Source of the DNA: DATIXD01 sp035518875
GTDB taxonomy: Bacteria; Pseudomonadota; Gammaproteobacteria; Methylococcales; Methylococcaceae
NCBI GenBank assembly: GCA_035518875.1
Contig: DATIXD010000291.1
Location: 1-6,374, forward strand
DNA: 6,374 nt
Reading direction: 5' to 3'
The notes beneath the pieces are model-generated. The model was not told where the DNA came from and did not search any database. It saw only the letters and a program-made list of their open reading frames with translations. Shown piece after piece: positions 1 through 5,956 of this stretch (positions are counted from its first letter, which is position 1; every line of letters starts with the position of its first letter). A program made the position numbers and the translations under genes.

Positions 1-83
1 TGCCGTCTTTTTGCCTCACCCATCAGGTGATCTCCCACATCGCAATAATCCAAACCTATTTCAATCACATACGATACGCAACG

Positions 84-114
84 GGCAGTCAACTGCCGGA
101 AGTAAGTTTAAAAT
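84..114 (+). promoter_or_regulatory. Possible promoter/operator of the GH57 gene
   Basis: A perfect 6-bp inverted repeat, GGCAGT-ca-ACTGCC (84-97), lies just upstream of TAAAAT (109-114), which differs from the sigma70 -10 consensus at one base. No good -35 hexamer sits at the expected distance, because the inverted repeat occupies that place. Inference: this could be an activator-dependent promoter with a dimeric regulator bound at the -35 position. It is 68 bases upstream of the start codon. The assignment rests on spacing and symmetry only. Confidence 0.3.
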
Positions 115-125
115 GCGCTAAGCGA

Positions 126-140
126 ACCGATCGCATCGGT
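126..140 (+). repeat. Perfect inverted repeat in the GH57 leader
   Basis: ACCGAT-cgc-ATCGGT is a 6-bp perfect inverted repeat with a 3-base centre, located in the presumed 5' untranslated region of the GH57 gene, about 40 bases before the start codon. It is followed by CAGTTTCGG rather than a T tract, so it is not an intrinsic terminator. It could be an operator downstream of the transcription start or a leader hairpin. No regulator family is recognisable from it. Confidence 0.35.
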
Positions 141-181
141 CAGTTTCGGCGCACAGATATTCATCTTGCGAGGAGTCTTCG

Positions 182-2305
182 ATGGGCGTGTTTTCGAAGT
201 TTTTGTTTATTGAATGCCCTGCGGCGGTCACTTGTGAAGCCTCGGGGAAAAATCCGGCGTTCACGATCACCTTCGGCGCCGATGGAGAGATTCCCTTTCC
301 GCAGATCATCCTGCATGGTCAGGGCAGTCTGCAGCTCATCAAGGGGGAAGCCATCCGGTTGGCGACCAGCACGGATGAGGAATGGACCTATGTCGCCTCG
401 GTGCCGGCCGGCGTGCTGCCGGGCGGCCTTGTCACCGTCCAGATCGAGGGCTGCAAAAAGGCCGATCTCACCCAGGCAGGCGCCGGCGATTGGGTGAAGG
501 CGTTCCGCAATTTGCATTTGGCGGCGGCGCCTCGGCCCAAGCCGCAGGTTGACATTGCCGCAGTCCACGGGACCGAAGTCAAGCTGTACTTCGGCATACA
601 CAAGCACATGCACCAGCCCTACTACAACACCACGGACCGGTACTTCTGGGACGGCGAGAAAAACGAAATATTCGGTTCGCGGGTCGGCAACTACACGGAT
701 TTCATCCCTGCCGCTGTCCGGCAGTACATCGATGGTGGCCTGCCGCACGCCGGCCTGTCGACCAGCTGGAGCGGCTCATTGATCGAACAACTGGACCGCT
801 GTGCTGCCGACGGCCTTTGCGGCGGCCGTTTTTCCGCCTGGAACCGGTCGCTGCGCCAAGTCGCCCATGAGAAAACGGCCCTCGGCCACCCGCGTGTCGC
901 CTTCACAGCCTTCGGTTTTTTTCATCCGCTGATGCCGCTGATTCCGGCCCGGGACATCGTCAAGCAGATCGCCTGGCACCGGGGCATCATCCGCGACGCC
1001 TTCGGCGTCGACGCGTCGACGGTGCTGTTTCCACCGGAGACGGCATTCCACGTTCGGATGATACCGGCGCTGATCGAGGCCGGCGTCACCGCGGTGATCT
1101 ATGACTCCATCCACCGCTTCCGCGCCTGTCGGGATTATCCCTATGCCGGGATCGGCGAGGGAATGCTGCCGCCCAACCGGGCGGAGCAGGTCAACCCCGC
1201 CGTCGCCGACTGGCTGCAGTTGGACAACATCTGGGCGGGCTCGAAGATCTCGCCCTCGCTCCTGCGGCCGGAGTATGTCGCCTACGAAGATCCGAATGGC
1301 AACCGTTACAAAGTCATCGCCGTGCCCGCCGAACGCTATATCGGCAACGAGGACGCGCGCGGCGGGTTCGGCGCCCTGCTATACCCGAAGGTGCTCGGCC
1401 AGGTTTACGACCAGGTGGTCGCCACCAACAGCTATGACCTCAAGCATCCGCCCTTCTTCCTGCTGCATTCGGACGGCGACAATCACGGTGGCGGCGCCGA
1501 AAGCTACTACAAGAATAACACCGGCCAGCTCGTGCGATGGCTGCAGGAGGATCCGCGCTTCGAGTTGATCACGATCGAGGACTACCTGCAGCAGTTCCCG
1601 CCCGATCCTACCAATGCGGTGCACATCGAGCCGGGGTCCTGGAGCGGGGCCGACAATGGCGATCCGCAGTTCATGAAGTGGTTCAGCCGCTACGAGCAGC
1701 CTTACTCGCCGGACCTGAACTCGTGGGCGGTGTTGACCGCCTTTCAGAACGCGGTGCATACGCTGGAAGACAGCGAGCCTGATAACCCGCAACTGGCCGA
1801 GGCGGTACGCCTGTTATTGACCGCCGAAACCAGTTGTTACTGGTACTGGACCGGCCAGCACATCTGGGATCAGCAGGTCACCAATGCCGCCAACCGGGGC
1901 TATTCGATGATCAAGCGGGCCGTCAACGCGCTGGCCGCTATGGGGCTTGACCGTACCGGGCCGACGATCTTCGCCCCTTGGGTGACGCCGGAAAACCCCG
2001 GCGGTAAAAAGTGGGGGCAGGGGTGCCTGCTGGATGCGCCACGCGAAGGGATCGTGCATACCTTCGTCGCGGACGTCTCCGGTCTGAAACGCGTCAATTT
2101 GGTCGTCCGCACCGCTCAGGGTGAGACTACCCTGACGATGCAAAACCGTGGCCCCTACCCCACCCGAACGGGAGCGACCATCACGGCCAATTACTACACC
2201 GCCCATCTTCCGGTCGGCGCTGGTGATGCGCGCTATTACATTGAAGCCGAGGATACCTGCAGCAACATTGGCCGCAGCGCCTTAGAGCGCATCCATCTGG
2301 GCTGA
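182..2305 (+). CDS. Glycoside hydrolase family 57 protein (alpha-amylase/amylopullulanase-like)
   Basis: A 707-residue protein of the GH57 clan, whose members cleave or rearrange alpha-1,4 and alpha-1,6 glucans with retention of configuration. GH57 hallmarks appear in order: HMHQP (142-146), GFFHPLMPL (245-253), FPPETAF (283-289) and HSDGDNHGGG (429-438), then an aromatic helical segment AETSCYWYW (548-556). By family position, E286 is the likely nucleophile and D431 or D433 the acid/base. About 130 residues of mostly beta-type sequence precede the catalytic domain, and a glycine- and threonine-rich beta-type tail (about 593-707) follows the helical region; either could bind carbohydrate. No signal peptide or membrane segment is visible, so it is probably cytoplasmic and acts on glycogen-like substrate. 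The ATG at 182 is supported by AGGAG at 171-175 with 6-base spacing. It stands alone, with no glg genes in view. The family is secure; the exact specificity is not readable. Confidence 0.93.
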   Translation: MGVFSKFLFIECPAAVTCEASGKNPAFTITFGADGEIPFPQIILHGQGSLQLIKGEAIRLATSTDEEWTYVASVPAGVLPGGLVTVQIEGCKKADLTQAGAGDWVKAFRNLHLAAAPRPKPQVDIAAVHGTEVKLYFGIHKHMHQPYYNTTDRYFWDGEKNEIFGSRVGNYTDFIPAAVRQYIDGGLPHAGLSTSWSGSLIEQLDRCAADGLCGGRFSAWNRSLRQVAHEKTALGHPRVAFTAFGFFHPLMPLIPARDIVKQIAWHRGIIRDAFGVDASTVLFPPETAFHVRMIPALIEAGVTAVIYDSIHRFRACRDYPYAGIGEGMLPPNRAEQVNPAVADWLQLDNIWAGSKISPSLLRPEYVAYEDPNGNRYKVIAVPAERYIGNEDARGGFGALLYPKVLGQVYDQVVATNSYDLKHPPFFLLHSDGDNHGGGAESYYKNNTGQLVRWLQEDPRFELITIEDYLQQFPPDPTNAVHIEPGSWSGADNGDPQFMKWFSRYEQPYSPDLNSWAVLTAFQNAVHTLEDSEPDNPQLAEAVRLLLTAETSCYWYWTGQHIWDQQVTNAANRGYSMIKRAVNALAAMGLDRTGPTIFAPWVTPENPGGKKWGQGCLLDAPREGIVHTFVADVSGLKRVNLVVRTAQGETTLTMQNRGPYPTRTGATITANYYTAHLPVGAGDARYYIEAEDTCSNIGRSALERIHLG

Positions 2306-2487
2306 TAAATCCGACGACGGACAACGCTAGCATGCAAGGCTTTTTCGGTGCACCTCCCTGTGCAGCAAACCAGCCGCATAGCGTACGCCACGTCGTGGAA
2401 ATCGCCCGGTAAGCTGCGTCCGCTCGCCTAACGGCTTCTTACAGTTCCGTCACCCTGCCAACCGGCTGATCGTCTTTCATTCCCGTC
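2306..2487. other. Intergenic region between convergent genes
   Basis: These 182 bases lie between the 3' ends of the GH57 gene (plus) and the 53-residue gene (minus). There is no credible gene. Adjacent small palindromes occur at 2381-2388 (GCGTACGC) and 2388-2398 (CCACGTCGTGG), and a weak stem at 2349-2364 (TGCAC/GTGCA). None is followed by a proper T tract on either strand, so I cannot assign an intrinsic terminator to either gene. Confidence 0.6.
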
Positions 2488-2649
2488 TTAATCGGACTCG
2501 GGTTGTTCCCTCGCGAGGGACACGTTTCTCTCCAAAGCCTCTTCGATGTTGTCGAATGGTCCAGCAATCTCAAAACACTCAATCCCGTCAGTTGAGTAAA
2601 TCACGTATCCGGTATCTTCATGGGCAATTTTCAGCGTGTTCAAGTTCAT
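2488..2649 (-). CDS. Small acidic protein of unknown function (53 aa)
   Basis: I do not recognise this protein. It begins MNLNTLKIAHEDTGYV and ends LAREQPESD. It has two likely short beta strands (about residues 14-19 and 23-29) followed by GPFDNIEEALERN (30-42), which looks like a capped amphipathic helix, and an acidic tail. There is no signal peptide, membrane segment or metal-binding cluster apart from one Cys (C25). The ATG at 2649 is chosen because AGGAG lies 7 bases upstream of it. The open frame extends further upstream to about 2874, but that part is Arg-, Ser- and His-rich, low-quality sequence without a ribosome site. It converges with the GH57 gene. Being a real gene is inferred from the ribosome site and the protein-like composition. 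Confidence 0.62.
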   Translation of the reverse strand: MNLNTLKIAHEDTGYVIYSTDGIECFEIAGPFDNIEEALERNVSLAREQPESD

Positions 2650-3143
2650 GCTGTATCTCCTGCCTTGATGCGGTAACGATTCGGTTCTTAAGTGCCTTCG
2701 CCGACCGTAATGATGCCGCAGATGCGGGTGGCTGACTAGAGTTCGTTGTCTGGTAACGTCTCGGATGCCGGAACGAGAAGCTCGGATTGGAACAGGGGAA
2801 AACAAGCGGCCACGCCAGAGTTTACAAGGCTGCGAGGAATACGGACCATCCGAAAACATTCGACAAGCAGCCAATGCGCCGACTGCTAATTTTCCGGAAA
2901 CACAGCTTTTCGATGGAGGAGCGTCAAAGAGAAGGAATGCGAGCGCAAAGCGTTCTGGATACAGCAGAGCGAGAAGGATTCGCTAGCTCCCTGGATCTAA
3001 CTTGGAGGGAAGCGAGAGCTTTGAGCAAGGTGAAACGGCCAGCACGATGCCCGGCTCAGGTCACAACATTCTGACTATACAAAAAATCCACGGAGCGTGG
3101 CGGCCTCCCCGCTGACTGGCGGAAAGCCGGAGCTTAAGTAGTT
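2650..3143. other. Long non-coding gap; plus strand dense in GGA triplets
   Basis: No convincing protein gene lies in these ~490 bases. The only open frames are short, lack ribosome sites or begin with TTG, and have odd composition. On the plus strand I count 16 GGA triplets between 2763 and 3010, against 3 TCC, so the asymmetry is strong. Small hairpins include 2716-2727 (CCGCA/TGCGG), 2759-2778 (TCTCG/CGAGA, with CCGGAA in the loop), 2968-2984 (AGCGA/TCGCT, loop GAAGGAT) and 3009-3022 (GAAGC/GCTTT on a GAGA tetraloop). The GGA-in-loop pattern is what CsrA/RsmA-titrating RNAs show. No clear plus-strand promoter or terminator was found, so an RNA gene is only a hypothesis. The left part must also carry the promoter of the 53-residue gene on the minus strand. 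Confidence 0.3.
3081..3100 (-). terminator. Intrinsic terminator after the 93-aa gene
   Basis: Read on the minus strand, CCACG-ctc-CGTGG forms a 5-bp GC-rich stem with a 3-base loop, followed by A and six Ts. This is a compact rho-independent terminator 44 bases beyond the stop codon of the 93-residue gene. A second structured element with inner stem CCGC/GCGG lies just before it (about 3106-3131). It probably ends the transcript of the 93-residue gene and perhaps of the whole gltX-tRNA unit. Confidence 0.7.
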
Positions 3144-3425
3144 TTACTCGCAGAACGATGATGCCGAAATTAGGTACCAGTCCGCATGCCTGACGTCGTC
3201 CAGGATCACTGCGGCCTGATCGCGCAAGTCATCGGGTATGGCGCCGTCCCCGGCGGCTCGGGCCAGCAGGTCTTCGAGCTGGTTTCGGTCGGTGTCGGAC
3301 AGATACACAATGTCGTCGCGTGCCTTAAGACCTCTCAGGCGCCTGGCATCGTACGTTGCTGCCAGTCGCTCGATCGTTGCCAGCTTGCCTGGGTCAAGAT
3401 TCACGATTGTGACGCCGGTTGTCAT
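3144..3425 (-). CDS. Hypothetical protein, 93 aa, downstream of tRNA-Glu
   Basis: I do not recognise a family. The protein is soluble, mixed-charge and probably mostly helical. A short N-terminal strand (TGVTIVNLD, 3-11) leads into a helix (about 12-36, LATIERLAATYDARRL within it), then DIVYLSDTDRNQLEDLLARA (38-57) and DLRDQAAVILDDV (66-78), and it ends SASSFCE. There is no signal peptide or membrane segment. Codon choice is GC-rich at third positions like the neighbouring genes, which favours a real gene over chance. The ATG at 3425 has GGAAG about 10 bases upstream; ACAAGG directly abuts the start. It lies 105 bases after tRNA-Glu on the same strand and is followed by a good terminator, so it may be the last gene of the gltX-tRNA transcript or have its own promoter in that gap. 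Confidence 0.6.
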   Translation of the reverse strand: MTTGVTIVNLDPGKLATIERLAATYDARRLRGLKARDDIVYLSDTDRNQLEDLLARAAGDGAIPDDLRDQAAVILDDVRHADWYLISASSFCE

Positions 3426-3470
3426 CCTTGTAACACTTCCGATTTCCCAAGATTTTCTGTCTGGAAACTG

Positions 3471-3505
3471 TCCCCTGCCTGTCCCAAATATTGTTCCGCA
3501 GGGGA
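3471..3505 (-). repeat. 8-bp inverted repeat downstream of tRNA-Glu
   Basis: TCCCCTGC (3471-3478) pairs perfectly with GCAGGGGA (3498-3505) across a 19-base loop. It starts 26 bases past the 3' end of tRNA-Glu. In the minus-strand direction it is followed by CAGTTTCC, a poor T tract, so it may be a weak terminator or a processing/stabilising hairpin for the tRNA transcript. The minus-strand motif GGGACAG occurs twice in close succession here, reminiscent of REP-like intergenic repeats, but a single copy cannot establish that. Confidence 0.4.
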
Positions 3506-3530
3506 AAACTCAGTAATGCCTTGATTTGAT

Positions 3531-3606
3531 TGGCGTCCCCAAGGGGGTTCGAACCCCTGTTACCGCCGTGAAAGGGCGGTGTCCTAGGCCTCTAGACGAT
3601 GGGGAC
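3531..3606 (-). tRNA. tRNA-Glu (anticodon TTC)
   Basis: A 76-base tRNA with an encoded CCA end (3533-3531). The acceptor stem starts GTCCCC and closes with GGGGAC, with discriminator G. The anticodon stem CCGCC/GGCGG encloses loop CTTTCAC, giving anticodon TTC (plus-strand 3570-3572). The T arm has GTTCGAA. It decodes GAA and GAG. It is the second tRNA after gltX on the same strand, so the synthetase and its substrate are encoded together. In many bacteria Glu-tRNA(Glu) also feeds tetrapyrrole synthesis through HemA. Confidence 0.97.
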
Positions 3607-3626
3607 TGGAAGAATTGGTTGCGATG

Positions 3627-3702
3627 TGGTGGAGCCAGGGAGGATCGAACTCCCGACCTCAACAATGCCATTGTTGCGCTCTCCCAGCTGAGCTATGGCC
3701 CC
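3627..3702 (-). tRNA. tRNA-Ala (anticodon GGC)
   Basis: A 76-base tRNA with encoded CCA (3629-3627). The acceptor stem GGGGCCA/TGGCTCC contains the G3:U70 wobble pair that is the identity element for alanyl-tRNA synthetase, with discriminator A. The anticodon stem CAACA/TGTTG encloses loop ATGGCAT, giving GGC (plus-strand 3667-3669), which reads GCC and GCU. The T arm has GTTCGAT. It lies 44 bases after the gltX stop codon and 20 bases before tRNA-Glu, with no terminator between, so co-transcription is likely. Confidence 0.97.
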
Positions 3703-3746
3703 AAGCAACTTGAGCTGCGCATTTTAATGATGCATTTACCGATTGT

Positions 3747-5150
3747 CTAGGCTTTTTTCCGGATATGTTCGATCGCCCGGTCTATCCGGGCCAGCGTTTT
3801 TTCCTTGCCCAACAGGGTGAGGGTGACATCGATGGGAGGCGACACTGAAGTCCCCGATACGGCGACGCGCATCGGTTGGGCGACGGCGCCCATCTTGACG
3901 CCCAGGGCTGCGGCTGTCGCCTCGATGACGGCATGAACGGCCTCCTTCTCCCAGCCTGCCAGAGCCTCCAGACCTTCACGCAGGGACTGCAGTACCGCCC
4001 CGCTTTCCGCCGTTAGGTTTTTCTGGGCGGCCTTTTCGTCGTAAGTCTCGAAATCCCGGTAAAAGAAGACGCTGTTCTTGGCCATCTCGACCAGGGTCTT
4101 GCAGCGTTCGCGCTGAGCCTTGACCACATCGACCGGGTCCGGGCCGCTGGTGGGATCGATGCCGAGCTGACCGAGATGCCAGCGCAGGTGGTGAGCGACA
4201 TGGACCGGGTCGCTGTGCATCAGATAGTGGTGGTTCAACCACAGCAGCTTATCCGGATTGAAGGTCGAAGCCGAATTGTTGATATTCTTGAGGTCGAAAA
4301 GCTCGATCATCTCATCGAGCGAGAATACTTCCTGATCGCCGTGCGACCAGCCGAGCCGCACCAGATAATTGAGCACGGCCTCCGGCAGATAACCCTCATC
4401 GCGATACTGCATGACGCTGACGGCGCCGTGGCGTTTCGACAAGCGGGCGCCGTCGGCGCCCAGAATCATGGGCACATGGGCATATTTCGGCAATTGCGCG
4501 CCCAAAGCCGTAAGGATGTTGATCTGCCGGGGGGTGTTGTTGATGTGGTCGTCGCCGCGGATGACATGCGTCACTTTCATGTCCAGATCGTCCACCACCA
4601 CGGAGAGGTTGTAAGTCGGCGAACCGTCCGCTCTGGCGATGATCAGATCGTCCAGTTCGCTGTTTTTGACGACGATACGGCCGCGCACCAAATCCTCGAT
4701 CACCACATCGCCTTCGTCGGGATTACGGAAGCGAACCACCGGCGGCACCCCTTCCCTTGGCTCTTTGCGATGGCGGCACAGACCGGTATAGCGAGGCTTT
4801 TCCTTGTTCGCCATCTGCTCCGCACGCAGCGCGTCCAGCTCATCCTTGGTGCAATAGCAATGGTAGGCGTGGCCGGAGTCGACCAGCTGCTGAATAACCT
4901 CCTTGTAACGGTCGAAACGCTCGGTCTGGTAGAACGGGCCTTCGTCGTATTCCATCCCGAACCAGGTCATGCCTTCGAGGATGGCGTTCACCGAATCCAT
5001 GGTGGAGCGCTCGAGGTCGGTATCCTCGATCCTCAAGATGAAGGTGCCGCCGTGCTTGCGCGCGTAAAGCCAGGAAAAAAGCGCGGTGCGCGCACCGCCG
5101 ATATGAAGATAGCCGGTGGGGCTGGGTGCGAACCTGGTGCGTATGCTCAT
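3747..5150 (-). CDS. gltX: Glutamyl-tRNA synthetase
   Basis: A 467-residue class Ib aminoacyl-tRNA synthetase that joins glutamate to tRNA(Glu) using ATP in the cytoplasm; the length is normal for the bacterial enzyme. The HIGH-type motif is HIGG (16-19) after FAPSPTGYL. The KMSKS-type motif is LSKRH (237-241). Zinc ligands match the E. coli enzyme by position: C98, C100, C125 and H127. The Rossmann catalytic core spans about 1-310 and the helical anticodon-binding region about 320-467. The ATG at 5150 is preferred over the in-frame TTG at 5153; GGAA lies about 8 bases upstream of the ATG. The stop is TAG at 3749-3747. tRNA-Ala and tRNA-Glu follow on the same strand with no terminator between. 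A long antisense open frame over this gene (4176-5243) is a by-product of its codon bias. Confidence 0.98.
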   Translation of the reverse strand: MSIRTRFAPSPTGYLHIGGARTALFSWLYARKHGGTFILRIEDTDLERSTMDSVNAILEGMTWFGMEYDEGPFYQTERFDRYKEVIQQLVDSGHAYHCYCTKDELDALRAEQMANKEKPRYTGLCRHRKEPREGVPPVVRFRNPDEGDVVIEDLVRGRIVVKNSELDDLIIARADGSPTYNLSVVVDDLDMKVTHVIRGDDHINNTPRQINILTALGAQLPKYAHVPMILGADGARLSKRHGAVSVMQYRDEGYLPEAVLNYLVRLGWSHGDQEVFSLDEMIELFDLKNINNSASTFNPDKLLWLNHHYLMHSDPVHVAHHLRWHLGQLGIDPTSGPDPVDVVKAQRERCKTLVEMAKNSVFFYRDFETYDEKAAQKNLTAESGAVLQSLREGLEALAGWEKEAVHAVIEATAAALGVKMGAVAQPMRVAVSGTSVSPPIDVTLTLLGKEKTLARIDRAIEHIRKKA

Positions 5151-5164
5151 CAAACAATTTCCGA

Positions 5165-5194
5165 ATTATTGTTGCTCGCCAAATGGCCAATCAA
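5165..5194 (-). promoter_or_regulatory. Candidate gltX promoter
   Basis: On the minus strand TTGATT (5194-5189) and AATAAT (5170-5165) match the sigma70 -35 and -10 hexamers at 4 of 6 and 5 of 6 positions, 18 bases apart. The transcription start would lie only about 8-10 bases before the gltX ATG, leaving little or no room for the ribosome site, which weakens the call. A small inverted repeat, GCCA-aa-TGGC (5178-5187), lies in the spacer. An unrecognised promoter further upstream, within 5200-5366, is equally possible. Confidence 0.3.
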
Positions 5195-5280
5195 TTGCAA
5201 AGGCTTCCTAAGGGGCGGCTTGAACGACAGTCACGCCACATGAATGCCCGACGCGGGGCTCAATGATAACAAATCGCGCC

Positions 5281-5301
5281 GCTCGATCGAGCTGGTGCCA
5301 G
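5281..5301. repeat. Two abutting palindromes between the AhpD-like gene and gltX
   Basis: GCTCGATCGAGC (5281-5292) is a perfect 12-bp palindrome, immediately followed by CTGG-tg-CCAG (5292-5301). They lie 66-86 bases beyond the stop of the AhpD-like gene and upstream of gltX. In the minus direction they run into GGCGCGATTTGTTATC, a poor T tract, so they could be a weak terminator or a binding site. The rest of this 216-base gap (5151-5366) holds no gene that I can support. Confidence 0.35.
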
Positions 5302-5366
5302 TCGGACATGGCCAAAACACGGAAACCCTTCATGACTATGGCCGGCCGACGGCATCATCGTGCGGC

Positions 5367-5921
5367 TCACGTCTTTCCCGGGACGACACAGAAACCCTGC
5401 GGTTCCACCCCCAAAGCGGCGTTGAATTTGCTCGACAGGTTTTGGAACGCGATCAGGGCGGTCAATTCGATGATCGAATCGTCATCGAAGTGGCGGCGCA
5501 ATCGCTCGAAGTGCGCCGGCGAAGCTCGCCGGTTCGAGTCGGTCACCACCTCAGCGTAAGCCAATGCGGCTTTCTCCCGCTCGCTGAACGAGGCGCTCGT
5601 TTCGAACTCCGCGAGCGCCGCCAGCTTGTCGGGATCGAGTCCGCGCCGCAGGACGATGAAGGAGTTGAGATCGACGCAGAAGTGACAGCCATTGATTTGC
5701 GACACACGGACGGTTATCAGCGAGCGCAACGTGGGTTCGATAGGTGAGGTGCGGCGGTCTAGGGCGCCATAAAGCAGCGCCAAGGCGGAAAATACTTTCG
5801 GCGTTCGTCCCCACAGGCGGGCGGACTCCAGCACGCTGCCGTACCGCCGTTTTTGATTCCAGAAGAAAATCCTTACATACCACGGAAACCGATAATTTGA
5901 TGGAGTCGCTATGACTGGCAT
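5367..5921 (-). CDS. AhpD/carboxymuconolactone decarboxylase-like protein
   Basis: A 184-residue all-alpha protein of the carboxymuconolactone decarboxylase/AhpD superfamily, whose redox members use a CxxC pair as alkylhydroperoxidases or peroxidase reductants. The signature segment VRVSQINGCHFC (71-82) gives cysteines C79 and C82. In AhpD a Glu 12 residues before the first Cys and a His 4 after the second form the proton relay. Here those positions are S67 and N86, so the relay is missing although the CxxC remains. Classical peroxidase chemistry may therefore be altered, or another fold residue may substitute. There is no signal peptide; F18-W21 is a short aromatic stretch only. The ATG at 5921 has GAGGA 6 bases upstream. 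It follows the cusA-like gene on the same strand after a 108-base gap with promoter-like sequence, so it is probably transcribed separately. Substrate is unknown. Confidence 0.85.
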   Translation of the reverse strand: MPVIATPSNYRFPWYVRIFFWNQKRRYGSVLESARLWGRTPKVFSALALLYGALDRRTSPIEPTLRSLITVRVSQINGCHFCVDLNSFIVLRRGLDPDKLAALAEFETSASFSEREKAALAYAEVVTDSNRRASPAHFERLRRHFDDDSIIELTALIAFQNLSSKFNAALGVEPQGFCVVPGKT

Positions 5922-5956
5922 GATTTATCCTCGTTTTAAATTCAATTTCACATTTG

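Noticed and set aside
182..241. Possible signal peptide at the GH57 N-terminus (FLFI stretch).
   Set aside because: The hydrophobic run is only a few residues and is followed by Glu and Cys without a cleavage-like site.
161..748. A 195-codon minus-strand frame over the start of the GH57 gene.
   Set aside because: Antisense to a gene with intact GH57 motifs and a good ribosome site; it also covers the GH57 leader.
2409..2443. GTAAG ... CTTACA pair resembling a GacA upstream activating site.
   Set aside because: The half-sites are 24 bases apart instead of about 6, and they lie more than 300 bases from the GGA-rich region.
2650..2874. N-terminal extension of the 53-residue gene to a 128-residue protein.
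   Set aside because: The extension is Arg/Ser/His-rich and lacks a ribosome site, whereas AGGAG sits correctly before the internal ATG.
2787..3074. A 95-codon plus-strand frame starting with TTG, with an inner ATG at 2912-2914.
   Set aside because: No ribosome site before either start, and the composition follows the purine-rich strand bias; no family resemblance.
3526..3750. A 74-codon open frame on the plus strand.
   Set aside because: It runs through the complement of both tRNA genes, a classic false gene call.
4176..5243. A 355-codon open frame on the plus strand opposite gltX.
   Set aside because: It is fully antisense to an unmistakable gltX; its His/Val/Asp-rich composition is what the complement of GC-biased codons produces.
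5244..5747. A 167-codon plus-strand frame.
   Set aside because: Mostly antisense to the AhpD-like gene, which has a recognisable CxxC family signature.
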